Positions 56,637-64,000 of a DNA stretch of 64,000 bases are shown one piece after another. How positions within the stretch are numbered: position 1 is the stretch's first letter; each line of letters opens with the position of its first letter. The stretch is taken from positions 2,938,001 to 3,002,000 of the forward strand of contig NZ_AP022673.1 of NCBI RefSeq assembly GCF_013374115.1, read 5' to 3'. The notes below the pieces were generated by a model. It had not been told where the DNA came from and did not search any database. It saw only the letters and a program-made list of their open reading frames with translations. This stretch comes from Sphingomonas sp. HMP9. GTDB lineage: Bacteria > Pseudomonadota > Alphaproteobacteria > Sphingomonadales > Sphingomonadaceae. Made by a program: the position numbers and the translations under genes.

Positions 56637-57314
56637 TTACGACGCGTCGGCGGCGTGAAGACATCCGGCGCGGGAAAGGAGGTCGATGGCATCGTCGATA
56701 CGACGTGGTGCTTCCGCATCCAGTAATTCGCGATCGTCGCCGATCAAAGCACGCATCTGGTGGGGAACGAACACCATGTCGATGAAACGGCCCGCGATGC
56801 TTGATGCATGCTCGATCTGATCCGGCGTAGCATCGGCCCCGGCGATAGCCCGTGCGACGCACGCGACGCCCCCATCTCTTCCTATCCGGTCAACCAATCT
56901 CGCAAGCTCGGGCATGCGGTGGGCGGTCGTGAAGACCACACGCATCAGTGCGACCGCCTCGGGCGCCAGAGCGTGATCCAACAAGCTATTCCCGACCGCT
57001 CGCAGCCGGTCCTGAACGGACAAATGCCACGGCACTTCCCCTGACGGGATTAGCGTGCGGTCGACCATCCGCCGAACGACGGCCGCGAACAATTCCTCCT
57101 TGTTGGCATAGCGGGCATACAGGCTGGCCTTGCCCGCACCCGCCTGCACGACGACCTGATCGCAGCTCGTCGCATCGAACCCGAGCCGAAGGAACAGGTC
57201 CGTGGCGGCGTCAAGAATGCGACGATCGACCTCGCCGGCTTGGTCGGCGGATGGTCGGCCACCGCGTCGCCGCATTGCTGGATCGGGTTTCGGAACGGTC
57301 AGCGTTTGCATCAC
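56637..57314 (-). CDS. TetR-family transcriptional regulator
   Basis: 225 residues. The N-terminal helix-turn-helix region reads RILDAATDLFLRLGFDATSCDQVVVQAGAGKASLYARYANKEELFAAVV (about residues 32-80), followed by a helical ligand-binding domain. It is divergent from the flavoprotein-reductase-epoxide hydrolase operon, and the shared 70-bp gap has a clear operator candidate. It probably represses that operon and itself until it binds a small molecule. Confidence 0.9.
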   Translation of the reverse strand: MMQTLTVPKPDPAMRRRGGRPSADQAGEVDRRILDAATDLFLRLGFDATSCDQVVVQAGAGKASLYARYANKEELFAAVVRRMVDRTLIPSGEVPWHLSVQDRLRAVGNSLLDHALAPEAVALMRVVFTTAHRMPELARLVDRIGRDGGVACVARAIAGADATPDQIEHASSIAGRFIDMVFVPHQMRALIGDDRELLDAEAPRRIDDAIDLLSRAGCLHAADAS

Positions 57315-57347
57315 GCAACCATATAGGGCATTGCGCCGTTTAATAGA

Positions 57348-57367
57348 ACTGAACGGTATAGTTCAGT
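57348..57367. promoter_or_regulatory. Candidate TetR operator
   Basis: ACTGAAC-N6-GTTCAGT, a perfect 7-bp dyad with a GGTATA spacer, lies between tetR (start 57314) and the PNPOx-like gene (start 57385), where it would cover both promoters. Confidence 0.7.
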
Positions 57368-57384
57368 TAAATATTGAGGTGCGT

Positions 57385-57819
57385 ATGGCTGGAATGACAC
57401 TCGAAGACCTCTCCGAGAAAATGGGCAAGATCGACTTCGGGATGCTCTCCACCCGCACCGGGGGCGGCGCAGTCGTAAGCCGGCCGATGAGCAACAACGG
57501 CGAGGTGGAATACCAGGGCGACAGCTTCTTCTTTACCGATGAGCGCGCGCGGATGGTCTCCGACATCGCGGGCGACGCCCAGGTCGGACTGACGTTCACC
57601 GGTGCTGCCGGCTTGCTAGGCGGCCCGCCGCTGTTCATCGCGGTGGAAGGCAATGCCGAGCTGATCCGCGACAAGGCGCAGTTCGTGACCCATTGGACAA
57701 AGGATCTCGACCGATGGTTCGAACAGGGAGTCGACACGCCCGGTTTGGTGATGATCCGGGTTCATGCAGACCGCATCCATTACTGGAACGGTAGCGACGA
57801 AGGCGAGATCGCGCTGTGA
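57385..57819 (+). CDS. Pyridoxamine 5'-phosphate oxidase-fold (general stress protein 26-like) flavoprotein
   Basis: 144 residues from the ATG at 57385 with GAGG upstream. The split-barrel pattern is FGMLSTRTGGGAVVSRPMS, FFFTDERARMVSDI, VGLTFTG, FIAVEGNAELIRDK and VDTPGLVMIRVHADRIHYW. Members bind FMN, F420 or haem and act in stress responses. It overlaps the next gene by 4 nt (57816-57819), so it is part of a translation-coupled operon under TetR control. Confidence 0.85.
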   Translation: MAGMTLEDLSEKMGKIDFGMLSTRTGGGAVVSRPMSNNGEVEYQGDSFFFTDERARMVSDIAGDAQVGLTFTGAAGLLGGPPLFIAVEGNAELIRDKAQFVTHWTKDLDRWFEQGVDTPGLVMIRVHADRIHYWNGSDEGEIAL

Positions 57820-58721
57820 ACGATGGTACGGGGCGGACGATCGCGCTGGCCGGTGCAACGGGCGATCTTGGCGGACGCTTGCTGTCGGCACTCATCCGTC
57901 GCGGCGTGGAGGTGCGTGCAGTGGTCCGCAGCACCACGCCGGCCGCCTCGCAGGATGCCGTGCGCGCCGGGGGCGGCACGCTGGTCCCGGTCGATTTTGC
58001 CGACGAGGCTGCGCTCACCGCTGCGCTGGCGGGTGTGGAATGCGTTGTCTCGGTTCTGAACGGCCTGGAACCGGTGATCCTCGATCTTCAGGGCCGGCTT
58101 CTCGATGCGGCGGTCGCGGCGGGCGTACCCCGCTTCATCCCGTCCGACTTCTCGCTCGATTTCACCAAGACCCGCCCCGGCGACAACCGCAACATGGACC
58201 TTCGCCGCCGCTTCATGGCGCGGGTCGATACCGCGCCGATCCGGGCGACCTCGATCTTCAACGGCGCGTTCGCGGACCTGTTGATCGGCGAAGCGCCGAT
58301 CGTGCTGCCGCGCTTCCTGCGCATCCTCTACTGGGGTGACGCAGACCAGCCGCTGGACTTCACGACGAAGGACGATGTCGCGGACTATACCGCCGACGTG
58401 GCGCTCGATGCCGATGCGCCCCGCTTCCTGCGGATCGCCGGGGACGTGGTGTCCCCGCGCGACCTGGCGACATCGATGACGCGGCTCGACGGTCGCCGCT
58501 GGAAGCCGTTTCGTGCGGGCGGGCTCGGGCGTCTCTCGGCGCTGATCCGCATCGCGCGGACGCTGTCGCCAAAAACCGACGCGCCGTTCTCGGCGTGGCA
58601 GGGCATGCAATATGTCCGCGACATGTCGAGCGGGCGCGGCAAGCTCTCGCCCCTCGACAATGGTCGTTACGGCAAGACCGACTGGACGCGCGCCGAAGCC
58701 GTCCTCGCCCCGACAATCTGA
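57816..58721 (+). CDS. NmrA/isoflavone reductase-like NAD(P)-dependent reductase
   Basis: 301 residues from a GTG overlapping the preceding stop. Rossmann loop IALAGATGDLGGRLLSAL, then VRSTTP, FADEAALTAALAGVECVVSVLNG, RFIPSDFSLDF and a basic Lys/Arg region; this fits the aromatic alcohol/isoflavone reductase-like group of atypical SDRs. Probably reduces an aromatic or unsaturated xenobiotic alongside the epoxide hydrolase. Confidence 0.85.
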   Translation: MNDGTGRTIALAGATGDLGGRLLSALIRRGVEVRAVVRSTTPAASQDAVRAGGGTLVPVDFADEAALTAALAGVECVVSVLNGLEPVILDLQGRLLDAAVAAGVPRFIPSDFSLDFTKTRPGDNRNMDLRRRFMARVDTAPIRATSIFNGAFADLLIGEAPIVLPRFLRILYWGDADQPLDFTTKDDVADYTADVALDADAPRFLRIAGDVVSPRDLATSMTRLDGRRWKPFRAGGLGRLSALIRIARTLSPKTDAPFSAWQGMQYVRDMSSGRGKLSPLDNGRYGKTDWTRAEAVLAPTI

Positions 58722-58742
58722 TCCCATTTCCGGAGTTTCACG

Positions 58743-59897
58743 ATGAGCGACGCCATTCAGCCGTTCGAGATCCACATCCCCCAAGTCGAACTCGACGATC
58801 TGGCCGATCGCCTCACCCGCACCCGCTGGCCGGATGCCGGCACGGTGCAGGATGGCTCACAGGGCCCGCAACCGGGCCGCATCCGCGCCCTTGCAGAGCG
58901 ATGGCAGGACGGCTACGACTGGCGTGGCACGGAGGCGCTGCTCAACGGCTGGGGCAGCAGCCGCACCGTGATCGACGGGCTGGGCATCCACTTCCTGCAT
59001 ATCCACTCGCCTGAGCCGGATGCGACACCGCTGCTCCTGACGCACGGCTGGCCGGGATCGGTGCTGGAGTTCCGTGATGTGATCGGCCCGCTCAGCGATC
59101 CGCGCGCGCATGACGGCGATGCGTCGGACGCCTTCCACCTCGTAATTCCAGCGCTGCCGGGCTTCGGCTTCTCCGACAAGCCGATGGAGCCGGGCTGGGG
59201 CGTCGGTCGTACTGCGGCCGCGTGGGGCGAGCTGATGCAGCGGCTCGGCTATGGCGATCGCTGGATAGCGCAAGGAGGAGACTGGGGCGCGGCGGTCACG
59301 ACGGCTCTAGCGCATATGCGCGTGCGTGGCCTCGCCGGCATTCATCTCAACATGGTGATGTTCCAGCCGACGCCTGAGGAAGTTGCCGATGCGACGCCGC
59401 AGGAGCAGCGCATGCTGGACGATGCCGTTCGCTACGACCGGGATTATTCGGGGTACATGAAGCTCCAGTGCACCCGGCCGCAGTCGCTTGCCTTCGCCCT
59501 CGCGGACTCCCCCGTGGGACTGGCTAGCTGGATCTATGCGCTGTTCCAGGATGTGTCCGACAGCGGCGGGCGTCCCGAACGCGTCATCTCGCTCGACCAT
59601 CTGATCGACGACATAATGCTCTACTGGCTACCGAACGCTGGCCCAAGCTCGGCACGCTTCTACTGGGAGGCGGCGCAGGAGATGGCGAAAGGGATGCCGA
59701 ACGTGCCCCTGCCGCTTCCGGCCGGTGTCAGCATGCTCCCCGGCGAACAGGTGCGTCTGTCGCGCCGCTGGGCGGAGAAGCGCTTCGCCGATCTTCGCTA
59801 CTTCGGCGAGGCGACCAGCGGCGGGCATTTTGCGGCGATGGAGAACCCTGCGACGTTCGTGGAGCACGTCCGCTCGACGTTCCGGGCCATGTCGTAA
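58743..59897 (+). CDS. Epoxide hydrolase (EHN-type alpha/beta hydrolase)
   Basis: 384 residues. The N-terminal EHN domain (PFEIHIPQVELDDLADRLTRTRWPD) precedes the alpha/beta fold with the oxyanion motif THGWPGS, nucleophile Asp in AQGGDWGAA (about residue 181), cap-domain tyrosines and the catalytic His in SGGHFAAMENP (about 361). It converts epoxides to diols. Last gene of the TetR-controlled set; its partner reductase and flavoprotein suggest detoxification of an aromatic or alkene oxide. Confidence 0.92.
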   Translation: MSDAIQPFEIHIPQVELDDLADRLTRTRWPDAGTVQDGSQGPQPGRIRALAERWQDGYDWRGTEALLNGWGSSRTVIDGLGIHFLHIHSPEPDATPLLLTHGWPGSVLEFRDVIGPLSDPRAHDGDASDAFHLVIPALPGFGFSDKPMEPGWGVGRTAAAWGELMQRLGYGDRWIAQGGDWGAAVTTALAHMRVRGLAGIHLNMVMFQPTPEEVADATPQEQRMLDDAVRYDRDYSGYMKLQCTRPQSLAFALADSPVGLASWIYALFQDVSDSGGRPERVISLDHLIDDIMLYWLPNAGPSSARFYWEAAQEMAKGMPNVPLPLPAGVSMLPGEQVRLSRRWAEKRFADLRYFGEATSGGHFAAMENPATFVEHVRSTFRAMS

Positions 59898-59914
59898 CAG
59901 CGGTTAGCAGGGTC

Positions 59915-60021
59915 TTCCCGATTGGGAACGTCTCGTAGGAATGACCGCCGTCCAATAGGTGTTCACGGGCAAGGCCGGGAAACCGCCGTTTTCCATTTTC
60001 CCAAAAACCGTTCCCAAAACC
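59915..60021. repeat. Dispersed intergenic repeat, copy 3 (inverted relative to copy 1)
   Basis: TTCCCGATTGGGAACG (59915-59930) is the exact complement of the module at 54906-54921. CGTTCCCAAAACC (60009-60021) complements 54874-54886 with one mismatch. It lies just before the recombinase gene. Confidence 0.75.
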
Positions 60022-60069
60022 ACTTTCTCACGATACGCATTTTGGACGGAGTTATGAGAAAGGAGCGGC

Positions 60070-60642
60070 ATGCTCATTGGCTATGCGCGGGTGTCCACCC
60101 CGGATCAGGATCTGGCGTTGCAGATGGATGCCCTCAACGCGGCCGGCTGCGAACATATCGCGACCGACAAGGCCAGTGGCGCGAGCATCGTACGGCCGGG
60201 TCTGACCGAAGCGCTGGGTAAGGCCCGTAAGGGCGATACGCTCGTAATCTGGAAACTCGATCGCCTCGGGCGGTCGATGAAGGGACTGGTTGATCTGGCG
60301 GCTGACCTGTCTGCACGGGGAATCGAGTTGCGCTCGCTCACGGACGGGATCGACACCGGCACGCACACGGGACGTCTGGTATTCCATATTCTCGGGTCGA
60401 TCGCGGAGATGGAGCGCGAGTTGATCCGCGAACGAACGATGGCGGGGCTGGCTGCGCGTCGAAAAGCGGGCGGGGGTGGCGGGCGCAAATCCGTTCTGAC
60501 CGCTCGCAAGAGAGATATGGCCGTAAAGCTCCTCGCTGCCGGCGATCGGCCACAGGACGTAGCGGAAGCCATCGGCGTATCCGTTTCTACCTTTTACCGC
60601 CACTTTCCGGCGGGTGGCAAAGAGCAGGCGGACGACAAATAG
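60070..60642 (+). CDS. Serine recombinase (TnpR/TniR-like)
   Basis: 190 residues: MLIGYARVSTPDQDLALQ (catalytic Ser), VIWKLDRLGRSMKGLVDLA, RELIRERTMAGLAARRKAGG and helix-turn-helix RPQDVAEAIGVSVSTFYRHF. AAAGGAG precedes the ATG. It converges with tniQ, while in Tn5053-type transposons tniR follows tniQ in the same direction, so either this segment was inverted or the recombinase belongs to another element. Confidence 0.9.
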   Translation: MLIGYARVSTPDQDLALQMDALNAAGCEHIATDKASGASIVRPGLTEALGKARKGDTLVIWKLDRLGRSMKGLVDLAADLSARGIELRSLTDGIDTGTHTGRLVFHILGSIAEMERELIRERTMAGLAARRKAGGGGGRKSVLTARKRDMAVKLLAAGDRPQDVAEAIGVSVSTFYRHFPAGGKEQADDK

Positions 60643-60689
60643 TGCTGATACCTGCACGACTGCCTATAGATACCGCCCACAAACCCACC

Positions 60690-61031
60690 TTATCCATAAA
60701 GCCTGAGCCGCATTTTGTGGATGATTTCCGGATCGCAGCGGATCGCCCAGCGCGCCGCCACCTTCGCCCGTGCATGGCAGCGGGCGTCGGTCATGTTGCG
60801 GAGCCGGCGGATCGACTGGCCGGTGCCGCTGGACAGCCGATCGAGCAAGGCTTGCGGCGGATCGTCCGCGCATCGGTGGAGGTCGTCGGTATCGCAGCCG
60901 AGCCCGTATCGGCAGAAGGTCGCCACGCCCATCCCGTAGGTGTCAGCCAGTCTGCGGATGTAGGTTTCCAACCGTTCGAGCGAACGCGGTTGCGGGTGCA
61001 GCGGCCAGCGTGGACGCGGTAGGTCGCCCAT
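60690..61031 (-). pseudogene. tniQ: TniQ fragment (target-site/transposition protein), C-terminus lost
   Basis: About 113 codons from the ATG at 61031: MGDLPRPRWPLHPQPRSLERLETYIRRLADTYGM and GQSIRRLRNMT are the N-terminal region of TniQ proteins. The frame ends soon after, far short of the usual 350-400 residues, and the zinc-binding part is absent. It follows tniB by 10 nt, as in Tn402/Tn5053. Confidence 0.8.
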
Positions 61032-61041
61032 CAGCCCGGCT

Positions 61042-61959
61042 TCATCGAACACGGGGAAAGGACGCTTCGAACAAGGCGCGTCGTTCGTCAGGCCCGCGAT
61101 ATTCGCACCCGTCGAGCATCGTGCGATCGATGCGCTCGCTGCCATTCAAGAGCGCATGGACCGTCGCGGCGGTCAGCAAGGCCGCCACTTCTCCGATCAG
61201 GCCGGCGGAGCGACGTAGCACCATGCTGCGCAGCTCGGGCAAGTCGGCCAGCGCCGACCGCTCGCGCAGCGGCAGCGCGCGCTCGAAGCTGGCGAGCAGG
61301 CGGGCGAAAACACCATCGTCCTGCCATGCCGGCAAGGGGATCGGCTCAAAGCGGTTCTCAAGCTGGTCGTCGCTGCGTACCGCGATCTGTGCCTGTTTGG
61401 TGCCCAGGCCGACGATCGGGATGCGAAGCGTGTTGCCAAGAAAGCGGAGCATGTTCAGGAACTCGGCGCGACGGCGGTGCGTGCCGGCGAGCAGGTTGTG
61501 CAGCTCGTCCACGATCAGCATCCGCGCCTCGACGGCGCGTAGCAGGTCCAGCGCGTAGCGTTCCAGACGTTCGCCAGAGAGATTGAACGACACCGGCGCG
61601 TTGAGCGCGGTCAGGATCGAGCCGTAGAAGCGCCGGATGCTGGGCTCGGTCGGCATCTGCATCACCACTACCGGCACGACCTCGCGCTGGCCGCACGGGC
61701 TTGGCGCCGGTGGATGCAGACGCCGAAACTTCTCGGCGATCATGCTCTTGCCGTTGTTGGTCGGCCCGACGATCAGCAGGTTAGGTGGCCGGATGCGGCC
61801 CGGTCCGAGCCGGATAACTTCATCCAATCGCGCCAAGGCCGCTTCCGCATGGGGATGGGCAATCCACCATTGGCCGTGCATGTGGGCCACGCGCTCCGAC
61901 GACGGCAGATCGGCGACGGCGCGGGCAGCGGGCGAGAGATGATCCGGCTCACCCGACAT
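61042..61959 (-). CDS. tniB: TniB-like transposition AAA+ ATPase
   Basis: About 305 residues from the ATG at 61959. Walker A is LLIVGPTNNGKSMIAEKF, Walker B is ARMLIVDELHNLLAGTHR (Asp-Glu), sensor region IPIVGLGTKQAQIA. It is the TnsC/MuB-like regulator of Tn402-type transposition. Complete, but its partners tniA and tniQ are broken, so it cannot act in its own transposon. It starts 2 nt after the tniA stop. Confidence 0.9.
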   Translation of the reverse strand: MSGEPDHLSPAARAVADLPSSERVAHMHGQWWIAHPHAEAALARLDEVIRLGPGRIRPPNLLIVGPTNNGKSMIAEKFRRLHPPAPSPCGQREVVPVVVMQMPTEPSIRRFYGSILTALNAPVSFNLSGERLERYALDLLRAVEARMLIVDELHNLLAGTHRRRAEFLNMLRFLGNTLRIPIVGLGTKQAQIAVRSDDQLENRFEPIPLPAWQDDGVFARLLASFERALPLRERSALADLPELRSMVLRRSAGLIGEVAALLTAATVHALLNGSERIDRTMLDGCEYRGPDERRALFEASFPRVR

Positions 61960-61961
61960 GC

Positions 61962-62417
61962 TCACCATTCTTCTACGTCGAAGGGCTGGGATGAAGCCGT
62001 GCGATCGACCGCGCGCATCGGCCACGGCGATGCCGGCTCGCTCAACCGTGGATCGGGTTCGGCGATGACGCGAAGCCCAAGCCGACGCGCCTGGTTGCGT
62101 CGAGTCGTGCGCGTCGTGGCTCGCGCCCGTGTCTCGATCTCGCGCATCTCCTCGATCGCGGCGAAAAGGACGCCTTCGTCCACCTCGCCTTGGCGCTGCC
62201 GGCGCAGGCGGGATCGCGCGAGACGGTGTTCCCACAGTGAAACGGGCGGTCGGGCAAGCTCGCGATAGCCAACTTCGAGATAGCCGCCATCGTCGGGGTC
62301 GTGGACATAGATGCGGCTGAGGTCACGGGGATCGCGGCGTATCAGCACGCGCCGGGGCGGCCCGTCCCGCTCGATCCAGGGCTTCAGCGCGTCCGAATAG
62401 TAGTGGATGTGGTCGAT
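61962..62417 (-). pseudogene. tniA: TniA transposase, C-terminal fragment
   Basis: About 151 codons: IHYYSDALKPW, VLIRRDPRDLSRIYVHDPDDG, YLEVGYRELARPPVSLWEHR and the basic tail, matching the Mu-type C-terminal domain of TniA. The integrase core with the catalytic residues is missing. At 62417/62418 the frame continues without a break into an IS3-type orfA. Confidence 0.82.
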
Positions 62418-62711
62418 CTCTTGCCGGAGAATCTCGTTCTCCCGCCGAAGGCGCTTCAACTCGGCAGCCATATCTGTCTGCGGCGCTTCGCCGGGCATCT
62501 CCATCAATCGATCACGACGACGGCCGATCCAGCGTACCAGCGTCGACAGGCCAACGCCCAGATCCTCCGCCACCGCACGCTGCGTACGCCCGCTGGTCGC
62601 CACCAGCCGGACCGCCTCGTCCTCGAATTCCTTCGTAAATCGTCGCTGCTTCGTCATCGAGTTCACCTTTCATCTCAGGAAAACTCTCCACTTTTCTGAA
62701 GCAAGTCCACT
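62418..62711 (-). pseudogene. IS3-family OrfA fragment and inverted end
   Basis: Coding from the ATG at 62666: MTKQRRFTKEFEDEAVRL, TQRAVAEDLGVGLSTLVRWIG and the leucine-zipper-like ELKRLRRENEILRQE. It is then fused in frame with tniA. The IS end lies near 62711 (minus strand opens GTGGACTTGCTTC). OrfB is absent. Confidence 0.8.
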
Positions 62712-62744
62712 TGGGCCTTGGCTCGACCAACTGGAAACAAGAAC

Positions 62745-62853
62745 ACACAAGAATGTCGCCGTCGTCGCGCTGGCTAACAAGATCGTCCGGATCAGTTGGG
62801 CAGTGCTGGCACGTCAGGAAGAGTATCGGCCTCCCATGCCGATCGCCGCCTGA
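62745..62853 (+). pseudogene. IS110-family transposase, C-terminal scrap
   Basis: NVAVVALANKIVRISWAVLARQEEY is the conserved C-terminal helix of IS110 transposases. The rest of the gene is gone. The sequence differs from the intact IS110 copy at 39.0-40.1 kb. Confidence 0.75.
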
Positions 62854-63095
62854 CGCTCAAACCGCAACACCCAGGTCTGCAGCACGAGGAGTGATGGCAA
62901 ACAGTCGATGGCGATACGGTCCAAGCCTGAGCAAAAATGCAGCCGTTGAAGGCTGAACCAGCTTGTTAGGACGACCGTGCGCGTATCCCATCATGGCCAG
63001 GGATCGAGATGTCCCACAAACAGGCCGGATACATTTACGCAGACTGTGCAGCCTATCGCGTTTCATGCTTGCCAGACGGGGGCGGACCATACATT

Positions 63096-63343
63096 TTAAG
63101 CCAGAACGTCCTGCAGGATATGTTTGTCAAGGCTGAGGTCCGCAACCAGCTGTTTCAGCTGCCGGTTCTCATCCTCGAGCTGCTTAAAGCGCCTCAGCTC
63201 GCCAACACCGAGACCGCCGTACACCTTCTTCCAGCGGTAAAACGTCTGCTCCGAAATCCCCATTCGCCGGATGACTTCGGCTACCGGTGTGCCGGTTTCA
63301 GCGCGAACGCAATCTGCTCGTCTGTGTACCTAGATTTCTTCAT
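63096..63343 (-). pseudogene. IS3-family OrfA, frameshifted
   Basis: It begins MKKSRYTDEQIAFALK, loses frame by an apparent 8-nt deletion, and continues as ETGTPVAEVIRRMGISEQTFYRWKKVYGG, ELRRFKQLEDENRQLKQLVADLSLDKHILQDVLA to a stop at 63096. This is the IS407/IS2-like group of IS3. OrfB is not present downstream. Confidence 0.82.
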
Positions 63344-63411
63344 TTCCAGCTCCTTGCCCGAAGGCTTCTCAAGGCCGGAAAACTCTCGCTCAAAATGGAC
63401 TAAAAACAGGC

Positions 63412-63712
63412 GGGACGTCAAATTTGGCGATGCGTATCCCACACTTGCCAAGCTGTTCGCCGATGGGGGGCATGCCGGGCCGAAGCTCGAAGCGGCGGTC
63501 GCCCGCCCATAACGTCTGACAATCGAAATCGTCAGACGTTCCGACCCAGCGGATTTCGTAATTCTGGCCCGGCGCTCGGTCATCGAACGCACATCGGCGT
63601 GGTTTAGTCGGTGCCGGCGTCTCGCCAAGGACTGGGAAGCCTCCATAGTATAGTCCGAAGCTTGGACGGTCGTCTTACCCATCAGGCGAATGACCAGCTG
63701 CACTGCTAAACT
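63412..63712 (+). pseudogene. IS5-family transposase, C-terminal remnant
   Basis: The frame reads YPTLAKLFADGGHAGPKLEAAV, then after a shift LTIEIVRRSD, RRSVIERTSAWFSRCRRLAKDWEASI and SSEAWTVVLPIRRM. This is the C-terminal DDE part of IS5-type transposases, with the catalytic Glu in VIERT. The N-terminal half was lost where the IS3 copy abuts. Confidence 0.8.
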
Positions 63713-63731
63713 CGAATTATTAGCTGCGCTC

Positions 63732-64000
63732 TTACGTGCCCGCGACGTGGGCGTGGTATCGCTCTCGGAGGACCGTCTTCAGAAGCTTACCGGTCGCCGT
63801 GTGAGGAAGGTCATCGACTATGATGACATCGTCGGGGAGCCACCAGCGCGCAACGTGGCGAGCGAGATAGGCTAGAACGGACGTACGGTCAACCGTGGCG
63901 CCGGGGTTGAGACGGAGCAGCAACAACGGACGCTCTTGCCAACGCGGGTGCGGTACACCGATGACAGCGGCTTCCGCTACGCCGGGATAGGCGGTGGCAA
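63732..64000 (-). CDS. AMP-dependent acyl-CoA synthetase, C-terminal part (runs off right edge)
   Basis: About 89 codons are visible, opening at the right edge with YPGVAEAAVIGVPHPRWQERPLL, then VARWWLPDDVIIVDDLPHTATGKLLKTVLRER, the AMP-binding C-terminal subdomain with the catalytic Lys in TGKLLK. It activates a fatty or aromatic acid as its CoA thioester. The start is outside the window. Confidence 0.88.
   Translation of the reverse strand, partial: ATAYPGVAEAAVIGVPHPRWQERPLLLLRLNPGATVDRTSVLAYLARHVARWWLPDDVIIVDDLPHTATGKLLKTVLRERYHAHVAGT

Noticed and set aside
63512..63538. Strong hairpin (10-bp stem AACGTCTGAC/GTCAGACGTT) suggesting a terminator
   Set aside because: It lies within the IS5 transposase remnant's coding sequence (RLTIEIVRR) with no following T run.

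Overview
The window is high-GC alphaproteobacterial DNA, most likely from a sphingomonad (Sphingomonas, Sphingobium or Novosphingobium). The sphingan-style surface-polysaccharide genes, the HWE/HisKA_2-type kinase, the GINT1-like protein and the set of insertion sequences all point that way. This is inference from gene content; no rRNA or tRNA gene is present to confirm it.

Positions 1-30.5 kb hold a large exopolysaccharide/capsule locus. It has two GT2 and three GT4-like glycosyltransferases, a WecG/TagA/CpsF transferase, a split PssD/PssE (Alg14/Alg13-like) transferase pair, a pyruvyl transferase and an acyltransferase. It also has a Wzx flippase, a Wzy polymerase, the Wza-outer membrane barrel-Wzc export module, a Tat-exported GH5 glycanase, and a UDP-sugar dehydrogenase/4-epimerase pair supplying uronic acids. 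The locus looks damaged. The Wzy gene is cut in two by an IS4-family element with a 5-bp target duplication, the export barrel gene is frameshifted in a G run close to its 3' end, manC is a 5'-truncated wreck beside decayed IS630 and IS66 elements, and one of two acyltransferase genes is a pseudogene. No priming sugar-phosphate transferase is visible, so the locus probably depends on genes elsewhere.

Positions 30.7-38.4 kb hold an IS21 element (istA-istB with tandem terminal repeats) abutting a small signalling cluster: a truncated small protein, a single-domain response regulator, a GAF/HisKA_2 histidine kinase and a divergent four-PAS hybrid histidine kinase.

Positions 39-53.6 kb are a nest of transposons. 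An IS110 element sits beside the last 87 codons of a TonB-dependent receptor. That remnant abuts a 217-bp Tn3-derived miniature element, and the boundary between them carries a 3-kb ISKra4-type element with its own resolvase and a 9-bp target duplication. Next comes a complete 7.7-kb Tn3-family transposon with a secreted subtilase and several unknown genes as cargo. It lies inside the transposase gene of a second Tn3-family transposon, whose resolvase, res site and outer inverted repeat survive to 53.57 kb.

Positions 53.9-60.6 kb hold a PAS-GGDEF diguanylate cyclase and two small redox/detoxification operons: marR-nmrA, and tetR divergent from a PNPOx-like flavoprotein, an NmrA-like reductase and an epoxide hydrolase. 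Each regulator has an inverted-repeat operator candidate. A dispersed intergenic repeat (TTCCCAAAA / CAATCGGGAA modules) borders these cassettes, and a serine recombinase follows.

Positions 60.7-64 kb are a graveyard: tniQ and tniA fragments of a Tn402/Tn5053-like transposon around an intact tniB, an IS3 orfA fragment fused in frame to tniA, IS110, IS3 and IS5 remnants, and the C-terminal end of an acyl-CoA ligase running off the right edge.
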